From Blastococcus sp. TF02-8 (lineage in GTDB: Bacteria; Actinomycetota; Actinomycetes; Mycobacteriales; Geodermatophilaceae): DNA of 64,000 bases. The first letter of the stretch is position 1, and each line of letters begins with the position of its first letter. This document shows, in pieces, positions 25,311-33,890 of the stretch. Location of the stretch: positions 124,001 through 188,000 of the forward strand of contig NZ_QOHK01000002.1 of NCBI RefSeq assembly GCF_003319175.1. Direction: 5' to 3'. The translations under genes and the position numbers were made by a program. The notes below the pieces were generated by a model. The model searched no databases. It had not been told where the DNA came from and worked only from the letters and a program-made list of their open reading frames with translations.

Positions 25311-26484
25311 ACACGATCTGGACACCCGCCTGCTCGCCGCCCGCGGCGTGCGCGCCGAAGACCTGCCGGCCCTGCCGGAGGCCTTCCTCGACTATCTGCA
25401 CACCACCGGCGACGAGCAGCCGACCGCCACCACCGCGCCGGGACGGGTTCTCACCACAGTTCCGGCGGCGGAGACGCCGGCCAGCGTGTTGGCCGCCCAG
25501 CAGTTGGTCGCCGACGCCCGCCAGCGCCGCAGCGGCACAACCGCACCCCGGCGTCGGCGCCCCACCCGAAAGACTGTGCTCCGGATGGGTGCCGCCGTTC
25601 TCGCCGTCGCGGCGGCCTGGACCACGGCTGTCGTCGTCGCCCCGGCCGAGCCGCCGAGCGGCGAGGTCGCGGCACCCTCGGAGTCCCCGGTGTCACCGGA
25701 CCACGGGATCAGGCTGGTCGCAGCCCAGCAGCTCGCCTTCCCGCTGTCACTGGAGCCCGCGCCGGAGGACCTGACGCCAACCTTCAGCCGCGTCGGCGGA
25801 GAGCCCCTGCACGAGGGGCATCCTCTCGTGTACACGGCCGACTACTTCAACGCCACCACCGGGGACAGGCTCCTCATCAACCTCTTCCCCGAGGACCCCC
25901 GCACGTGGGATTCCGGGTGGTCGGAGGGCGAGGCAGCCGGGACCGTGACCGTCCATGGCGCGGCCGCCGACCTGCGGCGCGGCAACGGCTTCGCCTCCCT
26001 CATCTGGGAACGGCCGGATGGTCAGTGGGTGCGGATCATGGGCGAGGACGCGTATGGGGAGAGCACGGCGCTGGTCGCCGCTGCTGAGACAGTCGTCGAC
26101 CGCCCTCAGCCCACCAACCTGCAGTTCACCCTCGCTCCCGCCGGCTGGTCGGTGAGCGGCTACGAGGAGAGTCGGAGCCTCGACCTCACCAATGACACCG
26201 ATCCGACGCAAATGCTGCGGCTGAGCGTGTACGACCCCGGCCCGGGCACCACCATCGACAACTTCCTCGACGGAACCACCTTCCTGGCGAGTCCGGCGGA
26301 ATCGGTGACGATCCAGGGACGGCCAGGCTGGTTGGCGCTCGCGAACGGCGACCCGGGTTATCCGGACTACTGGTACACCGTCGGGCAGCTCCACGAGGGG
26401 CAGCTGTTCCTGCTCCTGGCGCCGTTGACCCTGACGCAGGAGCAGGTGGTACAGATCGCCGACCAGGTGACCTACACGCCGTAA
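25300..26484 (+). CDS. Membrane anti-sigma-like protein
   Basis: This 394-aa protein has a cytoplasmic N-terminus of about 90 residues ending in a basic RRRRPTRK stretch. One transmembrane segment follows (about 92-110, MGAAVLAVAAAWTTAVVVA), and then a large extracytoplasmic domain rich in Asp, Gly and aromatic residues. The position directly after, and overlapping, an ECF sigma gene is typical of membrane-anchored anti-sigma or sensor proteins. I see no zinc-binding HxxxCxxC motif, so it may be a co-regulated sensor instead. A perfect 15-bp terminator hairpin follows 61 bp downstream and ends the unit. Confidence 0.68.
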   Translation: MTTEHDLDTRLLAARGVRAEDLPALPEAFLDYLHTTGDEQPTATTAPGRVLTTVPAAETPASVLAAQQLVADARQRRSGTTAPRRRRPTRKTVLRMGAAVLAVAAAWTTAVVVAPAEPPSGEVAAPSESPVSPDHGIRLVAAQQLAFPLSLEPAPEDLTPTFSRVGGEPLHEGHPLVYTADYFNATTGDRLLINLFPEDPRTWDSGWSEGEAAGTVTVHGAAADLRRGNGFASLIWERPDGQWVRIMGEDAYGESTALVAAAETVVDRPQPTNLQFTLAPAGWSVSGYEESRSLDLTNDTDPTQMLRLSVYDPGPGTTIDNFLDGTTFLASPAESVTIQGRPGWLALANGDPGYPDYWYTVGQLHEGQLFLLLAPLTLTQEQVVQIADQVTYTP

Positions 26485-26545
26485 CGGCCGTGGTCCGGCG
26501 CTCCTCGCGAATTCCGGACCACGACTACCGACTCCTTCAATCTCG

Positions 26546-26579
26546 CGAAGGGCCCACCCCGTAGGGGGTGGGCCCTTCG
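26546..26579 (+). terminator. Strong intrinsic hairpin terminator
   Basis: A perfect 15-bp stem (26546-26560 with 26565-26579) closes a GTAG loop. It lies downstream of the sigma/anti-sigma-like pair and upstream of the relaxase gene. Confidence 0.7.
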
Positions 26580-26953
26580 GCTGCCCCGCTGGATGCTGAC
26601 CATTTCGGGCAGCTGGTGTCTCACAGCCTTGTCGTCCGGCTGGCCGCTCGACATCCGCGCCATCGGGTCGCAGGAGGCCGGTGGCGCGACCCCGGGGGAC
26701 CCGAGACTGGTTGTCCTCCGCGCCTGCAACTCGGAGAGATGAATCCACTCTAAGTCGACAATCGCCATAGACATTGACGACATGGCGCCCGCGGCATCTT
26801 TGCGCCCGGCACTTCAGCCTTTCCCGAGCCAGCCTGACGTCTTCACCAAACGACGGCACGCATGCTACCAATAGAGGTAGTCCGGGCCCCGCTTCGCGGG
26901 GCCCATCGCCGTTTCTAGGGGTGACCTGTTGGTCATTGTTGGGTGGCGTTGAA
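26580..26953. other. Non-coding stretch before the relaxase gene, candidate oriT region
   Basis: No credible gene is present. It is relatively AT-richer in its middle. It holds an inverted pair CTACC/GGTAG around 26872-26887, a perfect 9-bp hairpin with a TTC loop at 26884-26904 (GGGCCCCGC arm), and a GACC-TGTT-GGTC inverted repeat just upstream of the relaxase start. MobF elements usually keep oriT beside the relaxase gene, so this is the best place for it. The nic site itself is not identified. Confidence 0.35.
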
Positions 26954-29752
26954 ATGCACGGTGGAATGAAGGTGTACGCCGGATCGCCAGCCGCCGCCCG
27001 GGCGTATCTGGAGACCGACCGCGGCCGGGCCGATGACTACTACCTGACGGAGGGCACCGGCCTGGCCCGCCGCTATGAGGCCCGCGACGGACGGGTGTCC
27101 GAGCGGGCGCCGCTCACCGGGGAGACCTACGAAACCTGGGTGACCGGCCGCGACCCGGACACCGGCGACCCACGGGGGCGCCTGCGCACCGATCAGCGTG
27201 CGGTGCGCTTCGTAGAGGTGGTAGTCAACGGCCCGAAGTCCTGGTCCCTGGCCGCCGCGATGCATGAGGACGTCGCGGCCGCATACGACGCCGCGCAAGA
27301 CCGCGCCGCCGCCCAGATCATCGGCTGGCTCGCCGCCCACGCCACCACCCGGATCGGACCGCGCGGCGGCCAGGTTCAGGTGCCGGTGGAGATGCTGGAG
27401 GCGCTGACGGTGCGGCACTACACCTCCCGGGCCGGAGACCCGCACCGGCATCTGCACCTGCAGATCGGCGCCCGGGTATTCGCCGCCGAACAATGGCGCG
27501 GGCTGCACACCGTCGGCGTGCGCGACTTCCTCGCCGCCATCGACGGAATCGGGCACGCCGCGGTCGCCTGCGATCCGCAGTTCCGGGCCGCACTCGCCAC
27601 GCACGGCTACACCCTGGATGCGACTGGAGAAATACGGGAGCTTGCCCCCTACATCGGCCCGTTCAGCGCACGGGCCGCGCAGATCGGGCGCAACCTGGAC
27701 CGCTACGAACGCGACTGGAAGGCGGCGCACCCCGGAGAACAGCCCGGTCCGGCGCTGCGGCGGGCCTGGGACGCCCGCGCCTGGGCCGAGGGGCGCCCGG
27801 ATAAGGTCATCCCCCGCTCCGGGGCCGAGCTGGTGGCGCGGTGGCGGGCCGAGCTGGGGTCACTGGGCCATCGCGAGCCCGCCCACCCCGTCTCGCTGGC
27901 GTCGACCCCGGTCGGCGCGCTCGACCGCGAGGCTGCGGTCAACACCGTGCTGACCCGGCTGGCCGCCGGGCGCTCGGCCTGGAACGCCGCCGACGTCCGC
28001 GGCGAGGTCGAGCGGCTGATCGCCGCGGAGGGCATCGTCGCCGACCCGGCGGTGCGCCTCGAGTTGGCCGAGGACCTCACCGCCCGCGCTCTCGACCGGT
28101 GCGTCCCCCTGGTGGACCCGGAGGGGGTGCCGGAACACGTCCGGTCCTGGACCTCGCGGCCGGTGCTCGAAGTGGAGGCCGACCTGCTCACCCGGTTCGC
28201 CGCCCGCGCCGGTCAGCCACCGGGAGGACCGCCGCCGCTAGCGCCGCTGCCGGCCGGCGGTATCCGGGGCGTGGATGTCGGCCAGGCCGCGGCGGTCGCA
28301 GTCCTGGTGGGCGACCGACGGTTGGTTGTCGTGGAGGGCGCGGCCGGCGCGGGTAAGACCACCACGCTGGCCACCACGCGCGCCCTGCTCGAACGGCAGG
28401 GACGGCGACTGCTGGTGGTCACCCCGACGCTCAAGGCCGCCCACGTCGCGCGTACCGACGTCGGCGCGCCCGCCAGATCGGCCGCGTCCCTCGTCTTCGC
28501 CCACGGCTGGCGCTGGAACGAGCACGGCGAATGGACCCGACTCACCCCCGGCGAGGTCGACGCGGTCACCGGCCGCATCCACACGGCACCCCAGGAGGAG
28601 GACCGGCTGCTGCCCGACGATCTGCTGATCGTCGACGAGGCCGGCATGCTCGACCAGGACACCGCCCGCGCTCTGCTCACCGTCGCCGACGAGGCCGGGG
28701 CGCGGCTGGCGCTGCTGGGAGACCGCCACCAGCTCGCCGCGGTCGGCCGCGGCGGGGTTCTGGACCTGGCCGCCGCTCAGGTCGACCCGGCCGCCTGCCT
28801 GACACTGGAGTCGGTGCACCGCTTCATCCACACCGACAGCACCGGCCAGTCGGTTCCAGACGGTGAGTACGCCGAGTTGACATTGGCGATGCGGCGGGGT
28901 GACACCCCGGGTGTGGTGTTCGACGCCCTCCTCGCCCGCGGCCGGATCCGGCTGCACCCGGACCACGCGGCGCTGCAGGACGCCCTGGCCGCGACCGCCG
29001 CCCGCGACCCCCGGGCGGCCGACGTCGCCGTGGTGGCGGACACCCGCGAGCAGGTCAACGAGCTCAACGCCGCCATCCGCGACCGGCTGGTCCCCGACGG
29101 CCGCGTCGACGACGTCCGGGTCGTGACCACGCGGGCGGGTCAGCGGATCGGCGCCGGCGACAGGATTGCCACCCGGCGGAACGACCGTGACCTGGAGGTG
29201 GCCAACCGAGACACGTGGACCGTCACCGCGGTCGGCCGACGCGGCGGGCTGCTGGTCACCGCCGGCACGGCCACCGGTGACGTCTCCCCCGGCGATGTCA
29301 CCCCGGCCGGCGCACCGGTCCGAGTGCTGCCCGCCGACTACGTCACCCAGCACGTGGAGCTCGCCTACGCCAGCACCGCGTACGGCGTGCAGGGTGACAC
29401 CGTTCCCACCGCGCACGTGGTGATCGGTGACCAGACCGGCGCGGCCTCGGCCTACGTCGGCATGACCCGCGGACGGTTGTCCAACACCGCGCACCTCGTC
29501 GCGGCCGACGTGGCCGAGGCCCGGGCGCTGTGGATCGCCGTCTTCGGCCGCGACCGGGCCGACCTCGGCCCCGGCCACGCCGCCGAGCTGGCCGCCCACG
29601 AGGCCGCCCGCGACCGCCAGGACCCGTCGCGCGACCGGACGGCAGCCGCTCGGCCGCGGCCGGCCCCGCCGGTGCCGAGCGTCCCCCGGCCCGAGGCGGA
29701 GCGGCGGGGACCATCCCTCGCCCGTGGAGTCGCGCCGGGCATCGGTCGATGA
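26954..29752 (+). CDS. MobF-type relaxase with C-terminal helicase (TrwC/TraI-like)
   Basis: This 932-aa conjugative relaxase-helicase would nick oriT, attach to the DNA and unwind it. The N-terminal relaxase domain shows twin tyrosines (Y29, Y30 in DDYYLTEGTG) and the metal-binding histidine cluster DPHRHLHLQ at about 158-166. The helicase part has Walker A VEGAAGAGKTTT (about 462), IVDEAGMLD (about 559), and a C-terminal AYGVQGDTV and VGMTRGR helicase end. The ATG at 26954 (MHGGMKVYAG) is chosen because the 60 codons before it cross a terminator-like hairpin and lack protein-like sequence. No type IV secretion genes are near, so transfer would need a helper. Confidence 0.88.
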   Translation: MHGGMKVYAGSPAAARAYLETDRGRADDYYLTEGTGLARRYEARDGRVSERAPLTGETYETWVTGRDPDTGDPRGRLRTDQRAVRFVEVVVNGPKSWSLAAAMHEDVAAAYDAAQDRAAAQIIGWLAAHATTRIGPRGGQVQVPVEMLEALTVRHYTSRAGDPHRHLHLQIGARVFAAEQWRGLHTVGVRDFLAAIDGIGHAAVACDPQFRAALATHGYTLDATGEIRELAPYIGPFSARAAQIGRNLDRYERDWKAAHPGEQPGPALRRAWDARAWAEGRPDKVIPRSGAELVARWRAELGSLGHREPAHPVSLASTPVGALDREAAVNTVLTRLAAGRSAWNAADVRGEVERLIAAEGIVADPAVRLELAEDLTARALDRCVPLVDPEGVPEHVRSWTSRPVLEVEADLLTRFAARAGQPPGGPPPLAPLPAGGIRGVDVGQAAAVAVLVGDRRLVVVEGAAGAGKTTTLATTRALLERQGRRLLVVTPTLKAAHVARTDVGAPARSAASLVFAHGWRWNEHGEWTRLTPGEVDAVTGRIHTAPQEEDRLLPDDLLIVDEAGMLDQDTARALLTVADEAGARLALLGDRHQLAAVGRGGVLDLAAAQVDPAACLTLESVHRFIHTDSTGQSVPDGEYAELTLAMRRGDTPGVVFDALLARGRIRLHPDHAALQDALAATAARDPRAADVAVVADTREQVNELNAAIRDRLVPDGRVDDVRVVTTRAGQRIGAGDRIATRRNDRDLEVANRDTWTVTAVGRRGGLLVTAGTATGDVSPGDVTPAGAPVRVLPADYVTQHVELAYASTAYGVQGDTVPTAHVVIGDQTGAASAYVGMTRGRLSNTAHLVAADVAEARALWIAVFGRDRADLGPGHAAELAAHEAARDRQDPSRDRTAAARPRPAPPVPSVPRPEAERRGPSLARGVAPGIGR

Positions 29753-29914
29753 GCAGGGCCGCCTCCACCGGGCCGGCCGCGGGCGGGACACCGGCAACAG
29801 GAGGAGAACTGGAGAATTTCGGAAGCCATCGGTGGTCGGCTGTCACCAATCGCGCCCAAATGGCGCCTTCTCCAGTGACGGAGCACATCCCACCCGAGCC
29901 CACCGGAGCCAGCC

Positions 29915-30106
29915 ATGTCCGACCACCCCGCCCTCGAACCCGAGCTGCTCACCATCACCGAGGCCGCCGAACTGCTCCGCGCTCCGGTGGCCACCCTTCG
30001 GTACTGGCGTCACCTGGGCACCGGTCCGCGCAGCTTTCGCCTCGGTCGCCGTGTCCTCTACCGCCGTGATGACCTCCATGCGTGGGTCGAGGAGCAGTCG
30101 GGTTGA
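29915..30106 (+). CDS. xis: Excisionase-like HTH protein (MerR/AlpA type)
   Basis: This 63-aa protein is almost entirely one winged-helix domain: LLTITEAAELLRAPVATLRYWR, then GPRSFRLGRRVLYRRDDLHAWV. Small HTH_17 proteins directly upstream of a tyrosine integrase usually act as excisionases (recombination directionality factors). A GGAG motif precedes the ATG by 6 nt. The gene lies 163 bp before the integrase gene in the same direction. The gap 29753-29914 between the relaxase and this gene shows no other ORF worth keeping. Confidence 0.8.
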   Translation: MSDHPALEPELLTITEAAELLRAPVATLRYWRHLGTGPRSFRLGRRVLYRRDDLHAWVEEQSG

Positions 30107-30269
30107 AGTGCCGCCGGCTAGCGAACCGGCGAAGGGCGCAGTCCCGTGGGCCGTCGCCCTGGCCTCGTCGGACCTCTTCGGCATGCTGCGTGCCGATCCG
30201 TTCCGTTTCCCGAGAAGCAAGGACGCCGACGGCCTGCCAGGCCGCGTCGAAGACGTTGAGGAGTCAGCC

Positions 30270-31391
30270 ATGGCGAGCGTTGAGAAGCGGGTCCGCAACG
30301 GGCGGACGACTTACGAAGCGCGGTGGCGGGACGACCAAGGCAGGCAGCGCAAGAAGTCCTTCGGCAAGAAGGGCGACGCCGATCGTCACGCGGCCACGGT
30401 CGAGGCGGACAAGGCGCGCGGCACGTACGTCGAACCCTCGAAGATCACCGTCGCCGAGTACGCCAGAGGGTGGGCGGAGACCCGCCCGCACCGGCCGACC
30501 ACGGCGCGGCGGACCGAGATGATGATTCGGCTGCACATCGACGGGACGCGTCTCGGTGGCCGGAAGCTCGCGGACGTTCGCCCGTCCGAAGTTCAAGCGT
30601 GGGCCACCGATCGTTCGAGAGTGCTGGCCCCCACCACTGTGAGGCAGGCAGTCGGGCTGCTCCGGAGTGTGTACGGGGCCGCGGTCCTCGACCGACTGGT
30701 GGCCTCCTCGCCCGTCGTCCGCATCCAGCTCCCCCGACACGAGAGGGAGCGGGTCGTGCCGTTGTCAGTTGAGCAGGTGGCGGCGCTTGCCCGGGCCATG
30801 CCGGAGCGCTACGAGGCCATGGTCCTCACCCAGGCTGGGCTCGGGCTCCGGATCGGCGAGCTGCTCGCGCTCCGCGTCCAGGACGTCGACTTCCTGCGCC
30901 GCGCCGTGCGGATCGAGTGGCAATTCACCCAGGGGTCGAAGGGCGAGCGGAGCGAGCCGAAGACTCCCCGATCGAGGCGGACAATCCCGCTTCCTCGGGT
31001 TGTCGCCGAAGCGCTTGCCTCCCACCTGGCGGCGTCCCCAGCAGCCGAGGACGGAACGATCTTCACGACGCGGACGGGTGCTCCACTCGGGCACGTCTAC
31101 TACGGCCACAACCTGATGGGGCGTGCGGTGACCGAGGCGGGGCTACCGAAGGGCACCACCAGCCACGACCTCCGGCACCACTACGCCAGCGTCCTGCTTG
31201 CCGCCGGCGAGTCGGTCGTGGCCGTCGCCGAGCGGCTGGGGCACGAGGACGCCTCGCTGGTCCTGAGCACCTACGGGCACCTGATGCCGGACTCTGACGA
31301 CCGGACGCGGAGTGCCATAGACGCGGCGTGGGACGCAGCCAGCGCCTCGTGTGCCCCCGATGTGCCCCAGGACGCCCAGCCGGTCCGCTAG
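30270..31391 (+). CDS. int: Tyrosine-type site-specific integrase
   Basis: This 373-aa recombinase should integrate and excise the element at the xthA core. An arm-binding N-terminal domain (about 1-60, TTYEARWRDDQGRQRKKSFG) is followed by a SAM-like core-binding domain (about 65-155) and the catalytic domain. All key residues are present: Arg194 (GLGLRIGELL), His299 and Arg302 (HDLRHH), His325 (LGHED) and the nucleophile Tyr335 (STYGHL). The ATG at 30270 is preceded by GAGGAG at good spacing; the longer frame upstream overlaps the HTH gene. Its TAG stop shares the palindrome CTAG with the stop codon of the converging xthA gene. The candidate right arm site lies inside its last codons. Confidence 0.94.
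   Translation: MASVEKRVRNGRTTYEARWRDDQGRQRKKSFGKKGDADRHAATVEADKARGTYVEPSKITVAEYARGWAETRPHRPTTARRTEMMIRLHIDGTRLGGRKLADVRPSEVQAWATDRSRVLAPTTVRQAVGLLRSVYGAAVLDRLVASSPVVRIQLPRHERERVVPLSVEQVAALARAMPERYEAMVLTQAGLGLRIGELLALRVQDVDFLRRAVRIEWQFTQGSKGERSEPKTPRSRRTIPLPRVVAEALASHLAASPAAEDGTIFTTRTGAPLGHVYYGHNLMGRAVTEAGLPKGTTSHDLRHHYASVLLAAGESVVAVAERLGHEDASLVLSTYGHLMPDSDDRTRSAIDAAWDAASASCAPDVPQDAQPVR
31350..31368 (+). repeat. Candidate integrase arm site, right
   Basis: Two TGTGCCCC octamers start 11 bp apart and are followed by AG, matching 16658-16676. They lie within the 3' end of the integrase gene, 179 bp from the right core. In the excised circle the two pairs would flank the core on either side. Confidence 0.55.
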
Positions 31392-32191
31392 TCCGCCAGG
31401 TCCACCACCACGGGGGCGTGGTCGCTGGCGCCTTTGCCCTTGCGCTCCTCGCGGTCTATCAGCGCATTCGTCACGCGCGAGGCGAACGCCGGCGAGCCGA
31501 GGACGAAGTCGATCCGCATGCCCTCGCGGCGGGGGAAGCGCAGCTGGGTGTAGTCCCAGTAGGTGTACACGCCCGGCCCCGGTGCGTGGGGCCGCACCAC
31601 GTCGCTGTACCCGGCCTCGACCACCGCGCGGAAGGCGGCCCGCTCCGGCGGTGAGACGTGGGTCGAGTGCGCGAACACGTTCATGTCCCAGACGTCGTCG
31701 TCCTCCGGGGCGATGTTCCAGTCCCCGACCAGCGCCACCGGCGCCGCGGGGTCCGCGGCCAGCCAGCCCGCCGCGGTCTCCTTCAGCGCCGCCAGCCACT
31801 CGAGCTTGTACTGCAGGTGCGGGTCGGCGAGGGTCCGGCCGTTGGGCACGTAGAGGCTCCACACCCGCACGCCCCCGCAGGTGGCGCCCAGCGCCCGCGC
31901 CTCCGGAGCGGGGTCCTGGCCCTCCTTGGCCGCCCACGAGGGCATGCCGGCGAAGCCGACCTGCACGTCCTCCAGCCCCACGCGGGAGAGGATCGCCACC
32001 CCGTTCCACTGCGAGTGACCGACGTGCGCCACCTCGTAGCCCAGCGAGGAGAAGACCATCTCCGGGAACTGGTCGTCGCGGCACTTGGTCTCCTGCATCG
32101 CCAGCACGTCGACGTCGTGCCGCTGCAGGAAGGCCGCGACGCGGTCGGCGCGGGTGCGGATCGAGTTCACGTTCCAGGTCGCCAGTCGCAC
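31388..32191 (-). CDS. xthA: Exodeoxyribonuclease III, repaired by element-borne 3' end
   Basis: This AP endonuclease and 3'-5' exonuclease of base-excision repair is 267 aa, the normal length. It starts MRLATWNVNSIRTRADRV and has the catalytic ETKCRDDQFPE (metal-binding Glu), GDWNIAPEDDDVWD and the C-terminal GASDHAPVVVDL (catalytic Asp-His). The last ~58 codons (31388-31566) come from the integrated element and differ from the displaced original 3' end at 16381-16556. The gene is therefore a chimera whose reading frame was conserved by integration. It converges on the integrase, sharing CTAG as both stop codons, and is divergent from the LCP gene. Confidence 0.95.
   Translation of the reverse strand: MRLATWNVNSIRTRADRVAAFLQRHDVDVLAMQETKCRDDQFPEMVFSSLGYEVAHVGHSQWNGVAILSRVGLEDVQVGFAGMPSWAAKEGQDPAPEARALGATCGGVRVWSLYVPNGRTLADPHLQYKLEWLAALKETAAGWLAADPAAPVALVGDWNIAPEDDDVWDMNVFAHSTHVSPPERAAFRAVVEAGYSDVVRPHAPGPGVYTYWDYTQLRFPRREGMRIDFVLGSPAFASRVTNALIDREERKGKGASDHAPVVVDLAD
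31548..31566 (+). repeat. attR core (19-bp direct repeat)
   Basis: It is identical to 16538-16556 and lies inside xthA. Homology to the left attachment region continues leftwards through the xthA 3' end at about 80 percent by eye, then stops at the core on the right side, as expected for integration into a coding 3' end. Confidence 0.83.
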
Positions 32192-32344
32192 GGGACCCGA
32201 GCTTACGGAGCCGCCCGGAGCGCTCCCGGCGGCACGGGCTGTCCCCGGATCGGGCGGTTGCGGGGGCTGCCGCGGCGGTCGGGCCGCCGACCTGGCCCGA
32301 CGGTGCGATCATGGCCGGATGAGCGGGCGGCGGAAGGTGACGGG

Positions 32345-33868
32345 ATGACCGCCGACACGGCTCCGGTCGCCCCCGAGCACGAGGGCCGGGCGTCCGGGCG
32401 CGGCGCCCGCCGCGCGCCGCGCAGCTTCGGTGCCGCCCTGGGGTGGACCGTCCTCGGCGCGATCCTGCCGGGCACCGGGTACCTCGCAGCCGGGCGACGC
32501 CGGCTGGGTGGCGTCGTCCTGGGGGTGTTCCTCCTCCTGGTCGCCGGCGTGGTCTGGCTGGCGACCGGCGGACGCCGGTTCACGGCGCGGACGGCGGTCG
32601 ACACCGACGTCCTCCTCGGGGCGACCGTCGGCATCGGGGTGCTCGCGCTGCTCTGGGCGGTCGTGGTCGTGACCGGCTACCGGATGCTGGTGCCCCGGGG
32701 GACCGGACGTGGCCGGCACGTGCTGGGCGGCCTCCTGGTGGCGCTCCTGGTCGCCGGTGTCGCCGGCCCGGCCGTGCTCGCGGGGCGGTTCGTCATGACC
32801 TCGCGGGATCTGATCGACGACGTCTTCGCCGACGACCGCGAGTCGGCGACCGTTCCCGACACCCCCGACCCGTTCGGCTCCAAGGAGCGGGTGAACGTCC
32901 TGCTGCTCGGCGGCGACGGCGGGGTGGGTCGCGAGGGCGTGCGGACCGACACGGTCATCGTCGCCAGCACCGACACCGAGACCGGCGACACGACGCTGTT
33001 CAGCCTGCCGCGCAACCTGGAGAACCTGCCCTTCCCTGCCGACAGCCCGCTGCGGGAGGTCTACCCCGACGGTTTCGAGGCCGGCAGCGAGAGCGAGAGC
33101 CTCCTCAACGCGGTGTACCGGAACGGGCCGGCCGAGCACCCGGACATCCTCGGGCCGACCGACGACCCCGGGGCGGACTTCCTCAAGCTCGGCGTGGGCG
33201 AGGCGCTCGGCCTGGACATCGACTACTACGTGCTGGTCAACCTCGAGGGCTTCAGCAGGCTGGTCGACGCGCTCGGCGGGATCACCGTCAACGTCAACTA
33301 CTACGTGCCGATCAACGGCGACCCCGGGACGCGCGAACTGCCGGACGACTACATCGAGCCAGGGCCGAACCAGGAGATGGACGGGTACACGGCGCTGCAG
33401 TTCGCCCGCGGGCGGTTCGGTCTGACCGACTACGACCGGATGGCCCGGCAGCGCTGCACCATCCAGGCCATCGTCGATGCCGCGGACCCGGTCACGCTGC
33501 TGCAGCGCTACCAGGAGCTGGCGGCCACGACCGAGGACATCGTGAGCACCGACATCCCCCGGTCGGTGCTGGACGACTTCGTCGACCTCGCGTTCCTCGT
33601 CAAGGACGCCGACCTGCGCAGCGTCGTCTTCGACCAGCAGGTGATCGACCCGGCCTACCCGGACTACGACCGGGTGCGGCAGCTGGTGCAGGAGGCCCTC
33701 CAGCCGCCGGTGGCGCCGGCCGCGGGCACGTCGGCGCCCGCTCCGACCGCAGGCGCTCCCGCGCCGGCGCCGGACCCGGTGGCCGACGTCGGGTCCGCCT
33801 GTGCCTACGACCCGGCCATGGCCGCCGAGGCGCGGGCGAAGGGGAAGCCGCCCACGCGGCAGGGCTGA
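32345..33868 (+). CDS. LytR-CpsA-Psr family cell-wall ligase
   Basis: LCP enzymes transfer lipid-linked glycopolymers (arabinogalactan or teichoic-type) to peptidoglycan on the outer face of the membrane. This 507-aa protein has three to four hydrophobic segments at about 28-145. The LCP domain at about 180-380 has VNVLLLGGDGG, GVRTDTVIVAS with the phosphate-binding Arg-Thr-Asp, SLPRNL, and a late RFGLTDYDRMARQR motif. A Pro/Ala-rich tail ends with two cysteines' worth of conserved VGSACAYD-like sequence; only one Cys is seen there. The start at 32345 follows AAGGTGACGGG. It is divergent from xthA. Confidence 0.88.
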   Translation: MTADTAPVAPEHEGRASGRGARRAPRSFGAALGWTVLGAILPGTGYLAAGRRRLGGVVLGVFLLLVAGVVWLATGGRRFTARTAVDTDVLLGATVGIGVLALLWAVVVVTGYRMLVPRGTGRGRHVLGGLLVALLVAGVAGPAVLAGRFVMTSRDLIDDVFADDRESATVPDTPDPFGSKERVNVLLLGGDGGVGREGVRTDTVIVASTDTETGDTTLFSLPRNLENLPFPADSPLREVYPDGFEAGSESESLLNAVYRNGPAEHPDILGPTDDPGADFLKLGVGEALGLDIDYYVLVNLEGFSRLVDALGGITVNVNYYVPINGDPGTRELPDDYIEPGPNQEMDGYTALQFARGRFGLTDYDRMARQRCTIQAIVDAADPVTLLQRYQELAATTEDIVSTDIPRSVLDDFVDLAFLVKDADLRSVVFDQQVIDPAYPDYDRVRQLVQEALQPPVAPAAGTSAPAPTAGAPAPAPDPVADVGSACAYDPAMAAEARAKGKPPTRQG

Positions 33869-33890
33869 TGAGGGAGGCGGCCCTCCGGGG

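Larger units (their letters stand above)
16538..31566. mobile_element. Integrative mobilizable element inserted in xthA
   Basis: About 15.0 kb is bounded by identical 19-bp direct repeats within two homologous xthA 3' ends. At its right end are a tyrosine integrase, an excisionase-like HTH protein and a MobF relaxase-helicase. No type IV secretion, FtsK/TcpA coupling or replication initiator gene is seen, so it is more likely mobilizable than self-transmissible. Cargo includes toxin-antitoxin genes, an Abi_C protein, a ubiquitin-like conjugation cassette, an HTH-ImmA/IrrE protease and a sigma factor pair. Several cargo genes use visibly more AT-rich codons than the flanks. Confidence 0.87.

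Noticed and set aside
26774-26953. Sixty-codon N-terminal extension of the relaxase
   Set aside because: It crosses a perfect 9-bp hairpin and lacks protein-like sequence. The MHGGMKVYAG start directly precedes the relaxase domain with its catalytic tyrosines.
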